64,000 bases of DNA from Solea solea. Its lineage: Eukaryota > Chordata > Actinopteri > Pleuronectiformes > Soleidae. Positions within the stretch are counted from its first letter, which is position 1, and every line of letters begins with the position of its first letter. Shown piece by piece: positions 11,726-24,600 of this stretch. The stretch spans positions 24,596,888 through 24,660,887 of the forward strand of contig NC_081139.1 in assembly GCF_958295425.1 (NCBI RefSeq). The letters run 5' to 3'. Made by a program: the position numbers and the translations under genes. The notes beneath the pieces are model-generated. The model did not search any database. It was not told the origin of the DNA and was given only the letters and a program-made list of their open reading frames with translations.

Positions 11726-12397
11726 CACATCTCAAATGGTATTTCCTGATCAAAAATGTCCATATCAGCATCACAGCCTGTTTTAAGTTGTTAGGTTTCA
11801 TATGTTTTGACCTTCTAAGATGACTTTAGTAACATTTTCCAAATCCTAATTTGTGAGCTGAATGTTCAGAGAGATGCAGACAGTTATTAGTGGTACTCTG
11901 CAGTTTGCCTTATACAATCCTGCAGTTTGATTTGGCCATCATCAGACTTCCAGAGGCCCCTCACAGGCCTCTCTGAAACCACAAGTAGCATTTTGGGAAT
12001 GTCTTAACGAATAGTGATCATACATTTGACTGCCAACAAGGCAGAGAAGGAGCAGGATCTGGAGAGGGCTGGAGGACGAGTGAAGGTTTCTATGTGTCTG
12101 CTGAGACAAGGATTCCTCTCTCTGTCTTTCTGACAGCTTAATGTGGAGCAAATGAGGGCTTCTTCAGGGTGGGTGCTGCCCCTCTCGTTTATCTCCTCAT
12201 CTGTGCCTGGAGGCTGCATGACATGAGGGAAAGTTAAAGCAAACCATCAAAGTGTCAAAAAATGTTTCGAAGCCCCCAGGGAGGAATGTGACTGGAGTTA
12301 AAAGGAGAGGAGAAGGACAGTGAAAGTAAGGAGACCTCCATGTGTGTAGTTTGTGGAAGGTGGTGGGTGGGTGTGGGCGCGGGTGTGCTTCCCGAGT

Positions 12398-12405
12398 TGA
12401 CGTCA
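12398..12405. promoter_or_regulatory. CRE motif
   Basis: Perfect TGACGTCA in the probable loxl2 first intron, 173 bp from a second perfect site at 12571. Confidence 0.35.
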
Positions 12406-12570
12406 TAGTAACAGCCAACAAACTGCAAAGTGAGCAGGCTTTAAAAAAAAGCCATTGTAGCGCACACTCAATAAACTGTTAGACATCACTTCACCCTGAG
12501 AGTGAAATATGTGGTTTATCTTCCTGTGAGAAGGGCACAAGTCAGAGGAAGCTGCTTTGATTTGGTCTCC

Positions 12571-12578
12571 TGACGTCA
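12571..12578. promoter_or_regulatory. CRE motif
   Basis: Perfect TGACGTCA, followed by CACGGAACG. It pairs with the site at 12398. Confidence 0.35.
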
Positions 12579-13698
12579 CACGGAACGCTGAGAGTCCACC
12601 ACAATTCACCAGTGAGTGAGCAAACATCTGTCCAATCACTCATGTCAACGCCACAGAAATGTATGGGAAGCATTCAAAGTTCTCTGGTGCTGTGTATGGT
12701 CTATACATAGTTCTTACAAAACCAGTGGAGACACGCCCACTTATTACATATACATGCAAGGCTTGCATAAGAAGAAGAAAAAAAAGTCTCAACAATGAAA
12801 GGTAGCCCAGGACTTTGTCAGTCAAATGTAATGCGTTTGTCTTGTGTACTGTTCAAACGCAAAAAGCACAAATCGTGCATCAAGTATCAACTCTAGCCCT
12901 TCAAATATCCTCAGAGAGAGGCACAAGAAAGACCTCAGGGATGACTGCACACCACAGACTGAGGCTCACATAAAGGAACACACAAGTAGCTCATGTTACA
13001 AAGGGCTCCAACTAATCAACTCGTAATTTATTACTTAACCACTTAGTTTTGTTTTTTTTATAATTAAAACAAAAACTTCACTACATTTTGAACATGTTCT
13101 GGTTTCTTAAAGCAAAGAAAGTAAAACACTTGAATATCTGTGGTGATCATTCTGAGGCTTGGAACAAATCAATTAATCGAAAATTAATCAACAGATGAAT
13201 CTGTTGATAATAATCACTGAAATTAAAATGCAAATTGAGATTAAATCTTAACTGAAGGAACAACCACAGGATGTCAAATCAAAGCAAATGACTTGTGGAA
13301 CAATGCACATTATGTTTATGTGCAACATCAAAGTCATAAAGAAACACAATATTACATATATATAATATCAGACAGACTTCAGATCATCTCCAGTCTCAAA
13401 ATACTCCACTGCATTCCTGCACGTGCGAATGGATTAATCGTGAAAACAACCTACAGATTAATCGACCATGAAAATGTCAGAAGAGTGTCCAGTCTGTTTA
13501 TGTTCCATGTTAAACTGGGGAGACTGAGATAAATACTATTTTATATTTAAAATAATATAATATCATTTAAAAAATAATAAATCCAGACCGTATGCAAATC
13601 ATCTCCAAACTTTCACACATTCATGCACGTGCGAAGCGTCCACCAATGAGTGTTGAACTTTGACCTGAGCTATGATGAAGATGAGCAGAAGCACTTAC

Positions 13699-13850
13699 TT
13701 TGACAGGAGACGCAGTGAAGCCTCAAAAGTCTCTGTCCTGCACGCACAACTGTATAATAGATGATGATATGAGTCTTTGTCCCTTCACTTCTCTCCTTCT
13801 CTCTGCTCCCCTCACAGCTGGCAACGCGCTCCCGTCCCACTCCTCACCAC
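13699..13850 (-). promoter_or_regulatory. loxl2: putative non-coding first exon of loxl2
   Basis: On the minus strand a strong donor (TCAAA then GTAAGTG) ends at 13699. It lies downstream of a GC-rich block with a GC box (CCGCCCCTCCGG region, about 13890-13900) and an ATTGG (CCAAT) element at about 13859-13863. The next acceptor on this strand is the leader of the ATG exon at 10772. The transcription start is not determined. Confidence 0.45.
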
Positions 13851-14050
13851 AGAGAGGAGCCAATGAGCGGCCGCCTCAGCATCCTGGTCCCGCCCCTCCG
13901 GCCCATGCAGTGTTGAAAGTGGTTGTGAAACTGAGGAAACAGTTTCTTCTTCTTCTTCTTTCGGCTCCCTGGACTCCGAACAGTCAGCCACTGCGGTCAA
14001 AGCAGCCGTCGCTTGTCTTTCCGTGGTCAAATCGGCCGCTTCTAAAAGTG
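13851..14050 (-). promoter_or_regulatory. GC-rich putative loxl2 promoter
   Basis: Local rise in G+C and CpG relative to the AT-rich surroundings, with a CCAAT box, GC box and a GCGGCCGC site. It is positioned directly upstream of the putative first exon on the minus strand. The distal part overlaps the left arm of an inverted repeat. Confidence 0.4.
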
Positions 14051-14146
14051 AAGTGCGCCGAAATTCTCTGCTTTACGTCAAATTCTTCTCAAACGGTCCA
14101 GACCAAGCAGTCATATTTCTGGTTTTCAAAATAAAGTCCTACCGAA
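13994..14146. repeat. inverted repeat, left arm
   Basis: Matches the reverse complement of 14436-14580 at roughly 80-85% by eye. Both arms translate as a similar peptide (VKCAEILCFTSNSSQ in this arm and VKCADILSFTLNSTQ in the other). About 290 bp of AT-rich sequence separates the arms. Confidence 0.7.
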
Positions 14147-14435
14147 AGCGAACTGAGAAGAAAAAAATTGAAATTATTAAAATATATAAAAAATTATATC
14201 TTATCATTGTGATTATATCAAATATAACGTTAGCAAATTGTATTGTAGCTATAGATTGTATATAGTGGAGTTATAGTCATTCATCTTGTTTTTATATTGA
14301 CTGTCTTGCACATTTCTTTGCAGGTATTTATTAATACTCATATTTTCTTACATATTTATCTATCTTGTTATGATGTTTTTTATAATTATTAATATTGACA
14401 TTTTTCCTTCAGTAAGTTGTGTTCGCGTTCTATAC

Positions 14436-14580
14436 AATTTTATTCTGAAAACCGGAAATAGGACTGCTTGGTCTGGATTTTTTGAGTAGAATTTAACGTA
14501 AAGGAGAGAATATCGGCGCACTTCACATTTAGGAGCGGCTGATTTGACCGCAGTTTCAGAGGCAGGAGCGGCACCTGGTG
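14436..14580. repeat. inverted repeat, right arm
   Basis: Partner of 13994-14146. Shared tracts include GAAGTGCGCCGA and CCAGACCAAGCAGTC (as read on the minus strand). The outer edge joins directly onto a Tc1 transposase remnant. Confidence 0.7.
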
Positions 14581-14745
14581 AGCTTTTGTTTGACGTACTG
14601 TGTTTTCACAGGTGATCGTCTTCATACCTTGGTTGTAACAAGTGGTTATTTGAGTTCCCACTGAATTTGTCATTGCTCTTCTCTGATATATGGATTCAAT
14701 GAAGGCATTTATGTCCAGTAGATCAGCAGTTTCTACGAAAGGAAC
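14567..14745 (-). pseudogene. Tc1/mariner transposase remnant with internal deletion
   Basis: The minus-strand frame reads VETADLL, then TQITTCYNQGMKTIT and VPLLPLK. These are recognisable pieces of the fish Tc1 N-terminal domain with intervening sequence lost. It sits between the inverted repeat arm and a LINE fragment. Confidence 0.65.
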
Positions 14746-14759
14746 AGGGTGTAAACTGT

Positions 14760-15560
14760 CATTTTCGGGGTCCCCCAAGGTTCCATCTTGGATGGGGTCT
14801 ATTTTTAAGAAACGCAAAATCGCCTGCACTGTTTTGATCTACTTGTCTTTGAAACCAACCTGTAATGATTCTGTTCAGGCTCTGCTCGATTGTTTACAAA
14901 GTTGTCAAATCCTGGATGATTTTTGGACACAAGGCCCCCTCTGGTCTTCTTGGCCCCTCTTTTCTTAACATCCACTCATCTGTTAAAAACCCTGGTGTGA
15001 CTTTTGATAGTGCTTCTAAATTCTATACACAAGTGAATTATGTGATTTGGAAAAGTTTTTATCAACATTGACTTTTAGGTCAAAGGCTACCTGCCACCTA
15101 GAGATCTGGAGAGGGTAATCCATGTTTTTATCATTGATGTATCGTCTGCAACCTGTGCAGAACGCTGCAGCACGCCTTCTGACTGGTGAGTGCAATATCA
15201 TGACCATGTAATGCCAATATTGACCTGACTCCACTGGCTATCAGCACGTTTTAGGATTGATTTTAAAATTCTCTTATTTGTTTTAACTGCTGCACCGAAA
15301 CAGTCCAGTCAGAACGCTTAGGTGGGCTAACCAGCTGCTACTGGAAGAACCAAAAACAAAGCTAAAGACCAAAGCTGACTGAGCCTTTGCAGTGGCAGCT
15401 CCTCGGCTTTGGAATACCCTGCTCTAGCACATCAGATGTGCCCAGTTTTTAAAAACCTATTTTTTCCCCCTCCATGACGTTTGACTCAGGTTGAGCTGGA
15501 CTCCCATTTTTTTGTTTCTTTGTTTGCTTTTATGTGCTTTTATTATGCTCTGTATCATTT
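14760..15560 (+). mobile_element. degenerate L2-type LINE reverse transcriptase fragment
   Basis: Reading across frameshifts gives GVPQGSIL (RT motif), YLSLKPTCNDSVQALLDCLQ, KNPGVTFDSASKF, LPPRDLERVIHVFI, then an LHWLS-like and FRIDFKILL segment, and a TTTATAAATGCAATTG end. This is the usual order of the RT palm/thumb and C-terminus of fish L2-clade elements. Many stops make it dead. Confidence 0.75.
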
Positions 15561-15999
15561 TATAAAGCTTTATAAATGCAATTGAGTTGAGTTGGGTAAA
15601 ACTCAGCAACATTTATGAAGTTGCATGTTGCAGCTGAATAACCCTCACCCTCACTCTTCCCTCCCAAGTGTGTTGGAGAAGCTATGTAGTCTTCAGTTAG
15701 CATCAAAGTGCTTAGTTTGTCCACTGTGGGCTCTAGTGAAAACATGATAATGGTCTCAGTAGAGCTGATATAAATATAAAAGATTAAATCAGGTGGATTA
15801 TATGCACAAATAAGTGATCATTAACAATCATTTTATCTTTTTTTATTTATCTATTTTATTTTACATGCTGGGCCTTTAAATCACTTGACTTCTCTTTTGT
15901 GTTGCTTGGTTTGAACTTCAGCATGTCCATGTCTACAGGAGTTGGTGCCATGTGATTGGCTGATTAGATATTTACATTATGGCCAATGGTTTGAATTTA

Positions 16000-16195
16000 T
16001 GTAGCGCAACAGTTTTGCCCTTGTTTTACACCCATTCACTCACACTTTCATACAGTGCACAGCCCTCATGTGGGTTTAAGTGTCTTGCCCAAGGACACAT
16101 CGGCATGTAGACTAGCAGAGCAAGGAATTAAACCCACCCCTTCAAGTTGAAAGACGACTCGCTCTACCACTGAGCTACCGTCGCCCACTAAAAAG
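16000..16195 (-). repeat. tRNA-headed SINE, reverse
   Basis: On the minus strand it starts GGGCGACGGTAGCTCAGTGG with TAGAGCGAG (A box) and GGGTTTAATTCC (B box), then CGATGTGTCCTTGGGCAAG. Related copies are at 22019-22125 and about 59325-59585. Confidence 0.7.
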
Positions 16196-16570
16196 CAGTT
16201 GAACTGTGGTACCTAATTAAGTGGCCAGTGAGTGTATGTTGTATGAATGTATCTTCTTTTTAAAATTTGTGGATACAATTTTTATCCCAAATAAATACCG
16301 AACTGAATGGGATAGTTCTTAGATTAGAGCGCAGTCTGTTTTCTTTCGATTTTGTATTTGTTGAATCTGTCTGCTGGAGGAAACAATGTCTGTACAACAG
16401 TACACTGACAAACTAGTGATGAAACTTGGCCCTCAGCTCCTCTGCAAGAATAAACAAAGGCCAAACTTGACTCGAGTTCATCGCTGCAACCTCACGTGTT
16501 AAAAGACATTCTTGTTTGGCGTGCACAGCTTCAGTTCAGGCATTAAAGACGATGGTGGCATGATATTAAA

Positions 16571-16576
16571 TTTATT
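16571..16576 (-). terminator. candidate tacc1 polyadenylation signal
   Basis: AATAAA on the minus strand, about 1.34 kb past the tacc1 stop codon. It is the signal I would favour, but no transcript supports it. Confidence 0.35.
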
Positions 16577-17914
16577 CAGGAATGCACAAAATAATCTGGG
16601 TATATACTTCAATCTTCAGTTTATACAAATATTAAGAATGAACTTCAGAATACTCTTTCCATAACGTATAAAATTCACACGTAACGGTGTGTAACGATGG
16701 GTTTGCACTGAAAAGCACCTCACTGTAACACCACTGCACCTGGACACAGTCACACTGAAACCCACTTCACTTTACACTGACATTTGGCAAATGATTGTGC
16801 TGATGGAAACTGTCATTTCTATATACATATATATGATTTATATCTGAGCAATATCAGATCAGAAAATGTTTTATGGATCCATTACGTCCTAATAATGATT
16901 TGCTCCCAAAACACAAGCCTTTACTATAAAAGTTCCAACATATTAGCACATGCCTTATTGGTCTGTAACTGCAGGTGAAGCATTCAAACTGTATATGTAC
17001 ACAGTGTGGAGGAGGTGTAAAAAAACAAAACAACAAAAAAAAGCCTTAACATAGTAGATAGTCGTTAAAGATTTTAAATGTAGTAAACAAAACAAAGCAG
17101 CAAAAGATTTACTCACAAGTGAAATACCTGAAAATATCTTCATGGCAGCGACAGAATGTGCTTGTTTGACTTTTCCACACTCAGAGTGAGAGAATAAGAA
17201 ATATGGCACGTGATTTAATTTCGTGATTGTGACCATTACATAACCTGGGGTACGGTCTGATTATTAATTAACGCAGCATAATGTGCAAGATGTCAAAACT
17301 TTGTGTTTTAACTTCAAAGTATTTGAAACAACAAAGGCAAAATGTAAAGGCAGCTTTAGAAGCTCATGTGCTAATGCGAGGAGAAATAATCAGAAGAGCT
17401 GAAATACCTGTGTTATAAAGGAAATGCCAACAATCTCACTACTAATTTTCATTGTCAATGGAGTGATTTAGCTTTCCTGGAAACTGTACCTTATTGTATG
17501 ACACTGTTCTGTCCTTAAATGTCTTCTTTTTCCCACGGTTTCCACATTATTTAAAATGATTCTGGGAATTCTCTGCTATAACAGGTTGAATTAATCATTT
17601 AACCCCATTCTTTAAATCTTTAACAAAATAATCAATAATAAAGTCAATAAAGTCAAGTCAATAATTAATAGGTGGAATATTACCATTACCTTCTCTCCTT
17701 CACAATATTTAAAATACCCATTATGATAACGTTGTGCTTGTTCATTTACATATTTTTTCCCCTGGTTTCATATTTCAGCCTGATAATAATTTGAGCGAGT
17801 GCAACATTCTTGTATTTCAATAATATCTCTTTTGTTTAAACTGGTGTGCTGACAGAAAGATGTGCTGACGTGTGCTCATGTACAGAAGTTACACCGCATG
17901 CTGCAGTCAGAGTC

Positions 17915-20900
17915 TTAGTGTGTTCCCAATTTGGCAATCAGTTCATCGCAGATCTTTGTGAGCTCCTCGATCTCTTGATTCTGGAAGAGACAGAGACACT
18001 TTTGTTATAAATCACAGTTAAAGACTCGCAATCTCTAAGCAGAGAAAGTGTTTTCATGTAGCTGTAGAGAAGTCAATGTACACTCTCACTTTCATCTCAC
18101 TTCAACTGCAAAGCCGTTTTGGTAAATTAACCACTGCCCCCTAGTGTTCAAATCCATGTTGGCAAGTGTGTAAATCTGCTCTCAGCTGGCATATACACAT
18201 GTTAAACAACTAAATAAATACATTTATATGAACTTTGAAACAAAGAGTTTTGAATCAGATGGGGTGCACCTCTGCTGGTAGGGTCATAAATGAAAAGTGT
18301 AAATAAACCCCTAAAGCACTTTTTCTGATGTAAACCTGTGTATATATATATAGTGATACCTCATACCTCATACGCATACATTGGTCCTGGAAATATTTCA
18401 CAATTAAAATCTTGTTAATAAAAACTAGCAAACCTGCTCTAAAAGGTAATTAAAACTAACTCATTCGATAAACAAAGAGGTCAATACATTCTAAAACTAA
18501 TGAAAAATCCCAAACTATTATAACCTAGTTTTATAACCTCTGTGTACTTCACTTCAAACAGAAAAAGAAGACAGGACATGGACAACAGACAACTGAGTGA
18601 CAATAACTTAACTAAACTGACAAATAAATAAGAGATTTACAAATGTAACATAAGAATAAGAGATGGAGCAGGAAGTCATTAAATGAAACCCTGGGCTAAA
18701 AACTTAAGCCCAAATTTGACCCTTTTTTTTTGCCCACTCTTCCTCTGACAGTTAATGGTTATAACGATGTTTTCATTGAGTCACCTCACCTTTTGATGCA
18801 CTGAACTTTCAAGTGACTCCACCTTCATCTGCTCTTTCCTCAAGCTGGCGCTCAGTGCGACACCCTCAGAGTCGGCCTTAGCACGCACATGGGCTATCTC
18901 TTCATAAGCCCTGTGCGCAGGAAAGACAGACAGACAGACATCGGAGGACATTGTTGGAATAAGCTTGAAACTCTGCTTTTTCTTTAGTAATCAAACACTC
19001 AACACTTACTTGTTCAGTTTCTCCTCAGCGTGCACCTTGAGCGTTTGGTACCTTTGCTCCTCCTGCTTGAGCCTCATCAGGTTGTCGTGTGCACACTTCT
19101 TCAGCACCTCCTCATTCTGAAGAGATGTATGTACAGTCATTAATATGTAATGTGCTGTTATAATAATAATAATGATGGGAGTTAGTAGCTCCACTGACCT
19201 TCTTGAAGCCTTCAAGGACTCCCTTCAAGTTCTCATACCTCCTGAAGAGGTCAGCCAAGGAGCGCTCCACTGAGTTGAGGTCATCAACGGCCTGATCTCG
19301 CTCTAAGGTCAGCTGCCTCACTGACTTACTGCACGACAGGCTCTTCTGCTGCTGCTCATCCTCTGCAGGAGTCACAGTATGAGCTCAGCCTCAAGCATGA
19401 ACACACTAACATTTTTAACTTCATCAAAAAGAAAAATAAGACAATTTTTTTTGCAAAAATAATGTTGCCAAGCAAGTTTTGCACTGGAAAAATAATATTA
19501 TTAATATTATATTAATAATCTCAATATTTAAGGAGGCATCTGGTGCAATTAGCACTGCTGATTGCAAGTGGCATCACAGACACTGCCGCTGTATTTCAGT
19601 GACTGTGTCAGACGGAGTCTGTGCTCCGGTCATAGAGGAAGTACTGAACTAATAGTTTTAATTAACTGATTCTAATGATTCAGTTACACTGAAAACAACT
19701 GCTTTACAAGTCACTAGTCAGTCATATGTATGTCACGTGTAAAGCAGTTTCAGTCACAGTTTTCAAGCAGCCGTGCAGTCAGTGATGACAGGTAGAAAAG
19801 GGGCTTATGTTGTATTCTATGAGTCTGGCACTTGTTTAAAGAATGTAGCTATGTCAAAACGATCTGAAGCGCACGGAATAAATATAAGATCAGAAAGTTG
19901 CTCTGTGTTTGACTGCAAGAAGACGATCACGCCAAAATAAAACAAGTTGACCTTAATGAATGTGTAATGTTATTTTAGGCTTAAAATAGATGCAAGATGC
20001 AAATAGATGCCCTAATAGATGCAAGGTGAAATACAAGCAAGACCATGTAAAAACGAACACCACCAGGTGGCAGCATATTACCAATCATCTGTGCGACTGT
20101 CTTCTCATATTCTCCAACAATTGTCCTGTCAAGATAGGAGAGAAAAGCAAGTCTTCTGTCAGGACATTCTTATATGTTTCTACATTTGTGCATTTGAAGT
20201 AAAGTATACTGGTGAAGCTTTATACCTCATCTCAAAAACCTCAGCTCGGCTCTCCTCGTACTTTCTCTTCCACTCGCTGACCTCAATCTCTTTGGTGATG
20301 ATCTTCACAGAAGACACAGAGAGGACAAGAAATAAACCTTTTTTTAAATCAATATATTATGTGCATTTTTTGACTTTCTCTGCTAGTAATCAACAGGTAT
20401 TCACTATCATTGTCAACACATCATCGGTTAACTTATTTATATTGAAGATTCAAAAGATTTATTTGTCACATGCATTGCACAAGTCCAGCAGCAGTGAAGT
20501 GAAATTATGACTAAATTATATAAAATATAAGAAGATAACATTTTCGTGTTCTCAACTGTATTTCACCTTAATTAGATGCTCCTGAGACACATTTACAGAT
20601 GCAAGTGTAGTTTCCCTTAATTGTCTGTTGATTGTCAATGACTGTCAACAAATAAGCAATTAATTGTCACCCAATAGATGATTTGATGTTTACTTGACAG
20701 CAAACATTATTGTCAACAGATAATCAACTAAGAATCCCTCATACGTGATCATATGCTGATCGGCAGTAATAAGTCAACTAATAAGATGCTGATAAGATGA
20801 TGGTTAATAACACTGCAAAAACAGTACTGTCAACAGACACTTTTGTATAGGGTTAGAATCTGACACAATTTATACAATTACCTAACTGCCAGTGTCAACT

Positions 20901-21651
20901 CATTGTCTGTTGACATGATACTGGATTACCCTATTTTAAATATAGATTTCTCCCCATGTTGTGATATTTCTATTAGCTTGATGAGCAGAAACTGCAGAAA
21001 GTACAATTGCCACTTTACCTCAAAACGTATGGGAAGTCAGTTTTATTTATACAGCCCAACATCCCAAACACAATTTGCCTCAAAGGGCTTTACAGTCTGT
21101 ACAGCAAGAGACCCTCTGTCCTTTAGACCCTCTGTCTTTAGTCCCTCACATCGAGTGAGGAAAAAGCCACAGAGGAGTAGATTTTCTACTTGGACTGATT
21201 GCATTTATTTTACTGCTAAGTGTAGCAGTTACCTTAATAATAATAATAATAATAATTTTGTTGTACATTAGTTATAGTCATTTTCTCCAGCTCAATCAGT
21301 TTTGGCCAAAGGAGGAAAAGAAAATCACGTATCAAGTATCAAGCATAATCAAGTATTATCCAATCACAAACACAGACCAAAAGTATCAACATTCGAATTG
21401 CGACAGAAGCATACTGTCCAAGCCCTGCTAATTAGATAGTGTATGTTCACATTTAAGATAAAAACAGTGATCACCATCACATTCACTTCACTTAGTTAGT
21501 AGGAGTGAGTGACACACACCTCTTCTCTGATCAGAGTGAGAACAGCTGCCTTGTCCATCTCACTCAGAGGTTCGGTGTCCTGGCTCAGTGCTCCTGCGTC
21601 TCCTGCGTCACTGCTGGTCACTTTTGTTGTTGGCTTCATGGATATCTCGCT
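17915..21651 (-). CDS. tacc1: tacc1 C-terminal TACC-domain exons
   Basis: Seven short exons (21651-21520, 20302-20226, 20125-20082, 19362-19199, 19116-19010, 18910-18790, 17980-17915) encode the conserved coiled coil. In order they give [49 protein letters not shown], the [15 protein letters not shown] block, [35 protein letters not shown] with [11 protein letters not shown], and the terminal [13 protein letters not shown]. The 44-bp exon at 20125-20082 is too short for simple ORF calling but fits by phase and homology. Confidence 0.9.
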
Positions 21652-24600
21652 CTGCAAAACACGTAGAATAACACACAGTTGTGACTCAGTCATTTTGTTA
21701 GTTTTATTTTTCATTGTTAAAAGAACACTACAAAAATGACAGACCTTGCCCAGCAAAGAACAATTACCAGAGATGTAAGATAATTAAAAAAAAGTACCTA
21801 AAAGTGCTCCAGTAAGTTGTATAAAATAATTGAACACTAAACAAAAAAATGTATTGTATAAACATATTGCAAGTATTGCAATGAGTGCAAAATATTGCAC
21901 ATTAATCTAGAAGTATAAGGCACATGGCTCAGTTTTTGTATGGGTGGCAGCACCAGTGTTTGAGCACATTAGGGCTGGGCGATATGTGGAAAATCTTATC
22001 ACGATATACTTTATTTTACTTCCCCAAGGACACATCGGCATGTAGACAAGTGGCGCTGGGAATCGAACACACAACCTGTGAGTTGAAAGACAACTCCCTC
22101 TACCACTGATCTACCGTTATTACCTTTAATTTCAGATAATACCTGCTTTATTTCTTTGGGTTTAAATGTGGTTAGTGTGTGGTTAGAAACAATGAAATTG
22201 CCTATAAATATGGTCAAATTTTGCTATAACACAAATAATTAGGCTCAGAATTCAAGAAGTGTTTACACTGTTCCCACTATGTGTTGTATACATCCAGTAT
22301 GTTTACGCAGGTAAGCAGCTAGCCCAACTCGGTTTTCACGAGCCAGGAAGCAAGCACCTTGCTCCTTTTATTTACAATTTCCAGCATGAAAGGCGAAAGA
22401 CTTTGAGTAAAACTGTAATATACAGAAACACAAGAGAGAAATAATATAACTTATTAGCATGAAAAAACTGTTACTGAGAGACCAAACAAAGGTAGCAATG
22501 AGTGCTAACGTTAGGAGCCAATATTATATACAAATATAAACGTCATTGATATGTTAATATGATAACACAAACCTTGAAACGCTATTAGCATGCTAATGCA
22601 GTTAATCGTTAGCCTAAACGCTATTAGCATGCTAATGGAATCAATTGTTAGCCTAAGATTTGTGTTACCATATTAACATATCAATGACGTTTATATTTGT
22701 TAATTGTTTTAATCAATTTATAACATTCAATTTATAATATTTATTGTAATAAAATAAAAAAGTCTCACGACTCCACTCACAGCTCAACTGTCCTTATTAC
22801 CCACTGAGATGTGCAGTTGGTGCAAAACAAGCTGGTAATGTTGAAATATTGATGTACTCACTATATCATCTTTCAGGCTGCAGGTCTCCTTCTCCTCCTG
22901 GTGTCTGGAAAGCTTGGGCTCAGGATCTTTAAGAAAAAAACACATAATTCATAATTCCCTGATATATTTACTGTACTATATATTTAAGTCGTATTTAAAA
23001 GACATTATCGTTGAGATTCACTGAAACTGTCTGTAAGGCAGTGATTCCCAATGACTGGGTCGGGACCCACAGGAGAGATTTTCTGGGTCCCCAAACAAAT
23101 TTAAATAATTTTTACAAGATTAAGATGTATTTTCCAATCCCAGTGGGAACACCCTGGTCAGGTCAGATTTATGGACTGAGGGAGCAAAACCAGAGAATCT
23201 GGAGGGAACCCATGCACACACAGGGAGGACAGGCAAACTCCACACAGAAACAAGGATCCGAAACAGTGACCTTCTTGCTTTGAGGAAACAATGATAGCCA
23301 CTGCACCACCAAAAGTAATAAGCAAATAAACCAAAATCTTATCATAGGAGCAGTGTGCAGCACTTATCATCCCTTGGGTAGCAACCGGGGACTGGGTGCC
23401 TTGCTAAGGGGCACCACAGCCCTTGGCCCTGCCCAAGATTGAACCAGCAAACCTTCCAGTTACAATCAAAATTATTTAGCTCTTGACCATGGGCAACCCA
23501 CTCCTTTCCATCACAAAAATAAGCAAAAAAAATGTTCCTGGATTTCAGCATTAAGAATTTTTTAATTTTTAATATAAATATAGTGTCCTGATTTCATAAT
23601 GAAAAAATGGTGTGATACCTATATTACACTGATACAGGCAGTTTTTAATGTACCACTGTAGGAAGCAGTTGTTCCCCAGTGCAACATTTATAACTTCCTT
23701 ATATCGAGGACAGGGCTTATGCTGAGCATGCACACTCCATTTTGCTTATCACACGTTTTGACACAACACTGGGGCTTTGCACTCTCTCAAACTCACTCTT
23801 ACTCTCTTACTATCTCATTCTCCTACAATTCAACAACTAAACAATTCAACTTTCAGCATGCACAAGGAAAACTGATCTCAAACAATCTTTTATACTGTTT
23901 CTCCTAAAATCAGAACTACCTTCCTACATCACATGCTCGGGTTACATAACAGAAGCCAGATACTGTGAATGTAGATAAAAAATAATCGGTAGTGCTGTTT
24001 AACAGACACATGCATTTCTTCAAGTCAATTTAAAGGTGAGACAGAAGTCTCTCCTTAATTTCCAGTAATTAATTGCTGTTAAAAATTAAACAGAATGTAT
24101 TAATACATTAGCATCTTGAAGCATCCTGAAGCATGTAATTAGCAGGGGAAGAAGTCATAATGACTTTTATTTTGCGTACCTGCATCTTGTGAGAAGCGCA
24201 AATTAAAAAGTGCTCTGTTTAGGTTATCTGTCCAAGTCATTATTATGGCTTGGAAAAATAATTTTTAAGGGTGCATCACATGACATGTTTGCTTTCTAGT
24301 TGTTAGAGTTTTAATTTGTTTTTTATTGTTAAAGAAGAACAATATCTATCAGGCAGATGATCGGCTGTGGCAACCCCTAATGGGAGAAGCCGAAAGAGGA
24401 ACAAGGAGAAGAAGAACAATATATATTAAAAGTGTTTAAAAAAAAATCACTAAAACAGGACACCAAACAAAATGGACTGTGCTTGAAGCTTAAATAATTG
24501 TTGGAAATGCTGAAATTGGAAATTGAAAGATTATCTAAATATACAAGTGCAGTTTTTAGTTATTTTAATATAGACAGAATATTCATCAGCACAGTGGTGA

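Larger units (their letters stand above)
10773..13698. other. probable loxl2 first intron
   Basis: No coding exon recognised. It holds a Tc1-like transposase remnant (11262-11725), two consensus CRE motifs (12398-12405 and 12571-12578), and ATTAATC-rich sequence near 13160-13450. Confidence 0.5.
15561..17914. other. intergenic DNA and tacc1 3' UTR
   Basis: Bases 16000-16195 hold a reverse SINE. From about 16552 to 17914 the sequence is probably the tacc1 3' UTR (minus strand), with an AATAAA signal at 16576-16571. No coding exon seen. Confidence 0.5.
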
